Assembly: GCA_000969725.1 (NCBI GenBank) | Contig: JXSR01S068402.1 | Length of the DNA: 23,802 nucleotides | Reading direction: 5' to 3' (one strand) | Origin: Ophiothrix spiculata | Taxonomy: Eukaryota > Echinodermata > Ophiuroidea > Amphilepidida > Ophiotrichidae | Shown: one piece after another, positions 11,101 through 17,100 of the stretch | Layout of the letters: every line of letters starts with the position of its first letter | Position numbering within the stretch: position 1 is the stretch's first letter | Notes under the pieces: generated by a model | The model's input: the letters and a program-made list of their open reading frames with translations, nothing else | The model's database searches: none | What the model was told of the DNA's origin: nothing | Position numbers and translations under genes: made by a program

Positions 11101-14100
11101 AAGGTATGTGACACTGTTATATCTATAAGTTACAAATAATTACCGCACCAAAGATCCTAAACGTAAACCTATCAGTTGATAAAATCTACATTCGATATGT
11201 AGAACAAATATTGACTTCAGTTTGGGGAAATTTTCGGGTTTTTTTTCTCATTTCAGAAACGGAAAAGAAGAAGTAGAATATTGGACTCGAGTTCAGAAGA
11301 TGATGATACTGAAAACGAATTACAAGATAAGGTACACTCTTAAAAAGAAAGGATCAAATTTGATCCCATAAAGTATCAAATATGAGCTTACCCTTTTTGG
11401 GATCAATTTTGATCCAAATTCTCCTCAAATTTGATCCTTTTTGGATCAAAAAGGAGTGTATTTGATCCGAAAAGGATCAACTTTGAGGAGAATTTTGGAT
11501 CAAACTTGATCCCAAAAAGGGTAAGCTCATATTTGATACTTTATGGGATCAATTTGATCCTTTCTTTTTAAGAGTGTATAACGTGATAATGGGCTATTCC
11601 CTATTTGTTTGGCACATCCTCTTTAGAGAACATGGTAATTTATAAGATTTGTTAATAAAGGTACATGTACTCTATATAGTCTAAAGATTTCCAATTAATC
11701 ATTGCACGCCCCTTAACCCTAGTTCTACGAAGGGGGGGAACAACCCCCCCCCCTACCGATTTTTTTTCTGTCGCTAAAAATTCCTCACGCGCAGCGCGAG
11801 GTGGCTTGGTGTACCTCTAAGTCTAAGTTCATCCTTTGCGCTTATTCTAGTGAAAAAATTTCGACCCTACCACCTTCAGGGGGGGTACAGTGTCCGTTCA
11901 AAGTTCGGGGGTTAGGGGGGGTTGGTGTAACTCCAGGATTTTCAAAATGTACTTTTTAGTCATTTTTATAGCAAATATCCATTTCAAACTTGGTATTTAG
12001 GTAAAACTAGTCATTTCCTACAATATTTAGCAAAAAAACGCATGAAAATCGGATATTCCTGCGATTTTTTAGAAAATTTTGATTTTTGCCTATTTTTTCC
12101 GTACAAATGCCGATTTTCAACATTTTGGTAATTATGACGTCATAGTGACGTCATACATTTATGGATGACCTTGAATTTGGTATCAATGGAAAGAGGGGAC
12201 TGATACCTATCCACTGGTACCATATACGGGGGTCTGGGGGACTCGCTATAAAAAATTGAGGGGGGGGGGGGTTGTTGCAACCCCCCCCCCTCCGTATAAT
12301 ATGTTTGTGAAAATCGCTCCGTATAACTAGGGTTAATGATTGATATTTTTAAATAATATAGGAAGGCCTACATGTAGTCTAGAGCTAAGCCTATAGATAG
12401 ACTTCCAATTTGTTACGTTAAAATGACAGCAAGCAACGGCTATTTAATATATAATATAAATTCCAAATTAATGTTCAACACACACTAGCTTAATTAGCTA
12501 GTTGAGCTGAAGAAAAAACATGTAATAGGTCCTATATATTTTTATGTTTCAGAAACGGAAACGATTGAGTATAGGCCTATCGTGCTCGAGCTCAGAATTG
12601 CTTTGGTTTGAACTCTAAAGTAAAACACTTTTCCCATAGGTTTACATAAGATTTTGCAAACCAAATTCCAAAATTGTTGATACTCAGGTATGTTATATGT
12701 CTGACGAATAATTCTATGACTGAAAATATGTAAAAGTCCAATAATATAATTTTGCTACGACTACTTGTAGCAAATTTATTTCAATACGAAGCAACAATTC
12801 CTCGAACAAACTTGAGTAGCACCCGGCGATGCTGCTGATGATGATTAACTGATAAAACCTGGTAATATCTATACAGGGTGTCCCAGAATAAACCTAACAA
12901 TCTTTGCTTGTAATTGTCTTGGTTTTAACGGATAGTTTAGAAAGTATGTAAAGATTACATTTTATAGACAATGAATTGAACTTTCAGATACTGTTTGTTT
13001 CATTTCAATCGGTAGTGTACAACAAAAGTTACGCTTTGTCAAATATTTAGATGTAAAATTTTCTGGTCCAATTTCTTTATTTTGCAAGATAGTGCTCTAT
13101 TGAGTATAATTGTCATTGATCTGCTTAATCAACCGTAACAATGTTTACTAATTTATTATGTACATGCTATCTGTTATCTGTGCTGACGTAAAAAATAAGA
13201 CAGATACAATAAATTTTCCAAGGTCACACATTTTTATTCCCTTCAAAAACACTCCTACTTTATGGCGAATAATCATGAAATTGGACCAGACAAAAATCCA
13301 CCCAAATATTTAACAAGGCATTACTTTTGTTGTACACTACCGATTGAAATGAAATAAACGGTATCTGAAAGTTCAATTCATGGGCTATTAAATGAGATCT
13401 TTACATACTTTCTGACTATCCGTTAAATCCAAGAAAATTACAAGCAAAGATTGTAAGGTTTTTTCTGGGACACCCTGTAGGCAATTTCACCCAATCCAAA
13501 AATGTAATGTTTGTTTAAAGTTTTCAGCGGATCCGTTTGTATAGCAATGCCATCTGTATAAGTTAACACCAAACATCCTCAACCTATCAGTTGATGAAAA
13601 TCTATATTAGATATGTAAAATAAATATTGACTTATGTTCGGGAAAATTTTCGATTTTCTTTCTCATTCCAGAAACGGATAAGAGGAAGTAGAAAAAGGAG
13701 GAAATTGGACTCGAGTTCAGAAGATGATGATACTGAAAGCGAATCACGAAGAAGAAGAAGAAAGAAGGGGAAATTGGACTCACGAAAAAGTAGAAAGAAG
13801 AGGAAATTGGACTCGAGTTCAGAAGATGGTGACATTGAAAACGAATCACAAGATAAGGTATAACGTGATGATGGGCTATTCCACAAATTGTTTTGCACAT
13901 CCCCTTTAGAGAGCATGGTAATTTGTAAGATTTAGTAAAGGTACATGCACTATACAGCCTATAGACTTCCAAATCATTGCAAGCCCCTAAAGAGTGGTCT
14001 TTTAAAAATAATATAAGTAGGCCTACATGTACTCTATGCCTAAGTCTATAGATAGACTTCCAGTCAATCATATCTTCGAAGTCTTCAACAAGCATCGGCT

Positions 14101-17100
14101 ATTTAATCAATTCCAAATTTATATTCAATACACACTAGCTTAACTATAGCTCATGGTTGAAGAAAAAAATGTGACAGGCCATATATATTTATGAAAAAGT
14201 ATATGACTCTCCAGATATATGGTGAGTTGGTGACATATCACCCAACTGCATTAACTATTACGGGGAATATTTAGTATCTAATGAATACTAAGTATTTCAA
14301 TTTCAGTTTATGCTTTGCGTTTTGATCTGTGGTTGACATTTTTACATTTCATCGACCAAACATGAACACTGTAATTTATCGAAGTACTATCTTCATAATA
14401 ACTGAGTCCCCATATGTCACCGAACCAAATCAGCTTATATTACAAGCCTATTGCTTGGATTCAAAAAAAAAAAGTTTCATTTTCTGTGGTATCAGCCTAA
14501 AACATGTTTATCGTTTTAGTATGCTACGATGATGTGTTCGCAAATAAAGACTTACGTGGACTTCAAACATTTGCTCAGTGATCTGGTACTCTCTCATGCT
14601 AATTATAAAAGCAATTACAGTTTGAATTTTTCGTGTTTAACTTCCAGAAACGGAAACGAATGAGTATAGGTCTATCATACTCGAGCTCAGACCTAGAAGA
14701 CGATGTTACTGAAGACGATGATTCATCAGATGAGGTATAGTCATAAATTTGGAAACCGCGTATGTATCCACAAAATACGAATCACAAAATATCGTACTTC
14801 ATTATAATGCACTTATTTCAAAAATCCAAGATGGGCGCCAGATTCAAAATACCTGCCATTTGAAATACAACAATCATTAAAAATTTGCATAAATTCAAAG
14901 ATGAAATGTATTTGAGCCACGTATTGAAATTTCTTCTGAATTCATCACCATTTAAGCCGCAAATAAGATACCTGCTGTTGTATTAGTCGATTTTACGAAT
15001 TTCCATTCTGAGATTGCTCTTCAAATTGCCGCCATAGTTATGCATCTGCGAATTGCAAGCCCGGCCTACTGGGGACCGCTAAGTCCCAGTGTACAGGTAA
15101 TCTTGGTCCCCCTGAAACGGTAGTCCGCCTTAGACCATAGACTAATGTTGCGTAACAGTTGTTAGCCTATACTTTACTGTACAACCAGGACAATAATAAC
15201 GGGGGACTTACATTCCTGCTACACTGGCTAGTGCCCGGTCCCCCATATGCATAGCAAGGCTTGCAACTGACAGATGCATTGCCTCAATTAAGCACAATTA
15301 ACAGGTTTTAGCAATTCAGATACAGACATTATGATTATGAAAATTATAAAGTTTGAGATTACAGGTTTCATAATTAAAAAAAACTATACATTTATACACA
15401 TATTGATACTTTATAGCAAAATTGCATGTTTTCAATTTCATACCTTTAAAAATCCGGGAAAAGAACCCTACGCCATAGAGAGATTTTCTTATGTCGCCTT
15501 TCTTTAACCCTCGTCCAACCAGAGGGGGGGGGGGGTCCCCCTAAGATTTTTTCCCCGCAGCATAAAACTTCGCCAAAAAGCAACCGACCCCAGGCTTTTG
15601 GGTAATCTAGGCTTTTACATCCTTTGCGGTCATTTTGATGAAAAAATTAGGGGGTACCACTTAAGGTGGGGTTAGGGTAGGCCGTTAAGGTTGGGGTGTA
15701 GGGGGGGGGGGGGTTGTTGCAACCCGGCCACATTTTCGACCATTTTAAATCGCTATTTTGAAAAAAAAATATGCATGCTATGAGGCTGAAACTTGCAGGG
15801 CATGTTAGAATTGCTATTTTTCCTCTGTTATATGCAAAAAACCCGATGAAATTCCGTTGTTTAGAAAAAATTTGAATTTGGGGGCCAATTTTGCCAAAAA
15901 TCCGAATTTTTCCGATTTTCGACCTTTATGAAGTCATAATTACGTAACGCCTTGGCCGATTTTTGTGATCTTGGTATCGTTGAATAGGGGAGGACCATAC
16001 CTATCTATTGATAGCAAAACCAAGGTCATAGGGGGGTTTCGTTCCAACAATTCAGGGGTGGGATTGTAACAACCCCCTCCCTGGTTAGACGTTTTACAAA
16101 AAATGGCCTGGTTAGACGAGGGTTAAGCCGTTATATTATACACTAACTCATTTCCCTTGTTCCTCATTCTTTCAGGGCAGACATCACCCAATGCGTAGCC
16201 AACAATCTCCTAGACGTACGTATCAAGATGATGATGATCATAATGATGCCATGAAAAAAATTAGGATCCTGCAATCTGGTGCGGTAAGCAACTTGGGCAT
16301 TTTTTTACAAAAAAATAAAACACCTCTAATTATTCGAAACTTGCAAGTGATACACAAAATCATACTATTTAACCGTCTGTTGGTTAAGCCTAATTTTGTT
16401 GTATACTACCAAGTGAGATCATTACACGGTCGATTTGGAAACTTGGTTTATTTTAGATTTGTATTTTCAAGTCTCTGCTCCACAGTTTTTAAACGTATAT
16501 ATATACGAGTATAGTCCGGTATGATTCAACTTTATCATATTGCATGAAATGACCAATTACTATCTCTTGTTGTATACTCTTATTTTGACATCTGTAACCA
16601 CATTTGGTTCACATTTAGTTAAGAAGATACAGTGTTCTTACTTGTAAATCTAGATACAGTTTTTGGCTGGTTGTCTGCCTGTATTTTTCACATGGAGGCA
16701 AAACAACCGAGAACCCAAGACGGGAGCAGGGCCCGGAACCAGTCAAAAAGTTATAGATGGCTAGACTAGTCATTTGTTAGACAAACATTAGTACTAAGTT
16801 TGGTTGAAATTGTTTGTATTGTAGTTGAGCTATACCATTTTTCGAACCAAAATCACACCGGAAACCAAACCTAGAGATATGGAATCACCTAAGAAGTAAT
16901 TGCTATAATAGATAGTCATTGGTTATACATATATTCCAACAAAGTTTTGTAGAAATTGCCTTTACTAAAGTCGAGTTAAAAGCTTTTTTTATGTAGAGCC
17001 AAACAGACTTCGAGGACCAAAACTGGCCAAAAAGTAAAAGATGAATAGTCATTGGTCAGAAAACATTCCCGTGAAGTTTGGTTGAAATTCTTTAACTGTA

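Larger units (their letters stand above)
10566..12595 (+). repeat. Tandem duplication unit A (two-exon block)
   Basis: The unit matches 12703-14680 by eye along its length. Examples are GACGAATAATT near both starts, ATAATATAA(C/T)TTTGCTACGA, the ACCTATCAGTTGAT block before each first exon, TATAACGTGAT(A/G)ATGGGC after it, and CACACTAGCTTAA before each second exon. Unit A additionally holds a hAT-like MITE, a GGATCAAA palindrome and a piggyBac-like MITE. Its second exon is truncated at the unit boundary. Confidence 0.75.
12703..14734 (+). repeat. Tandem duplication unit B (two-exon block)
   Basis: Second copy of the block described for unit A, with both exons intact. It carries a 604-bp GGGTGTCCC-ended element at 12874-13477. 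About 440 bases between 14190 and 14635 have no counterpart in unit A, either an insertion without visible terminal repeats or a deletion in A. Divergence between the units is moderate, so the duplication is not recent. Confidence 0.72.

Noticed and set aside
13607-14095. 162-codon minus-strand frame with Phe/Leu/Ser-rich protein
   Set aside because: It is opposite the Arg/Lys/SSSED exon. Its repetitiveness comes from that exon, and it crosses intron sequence.
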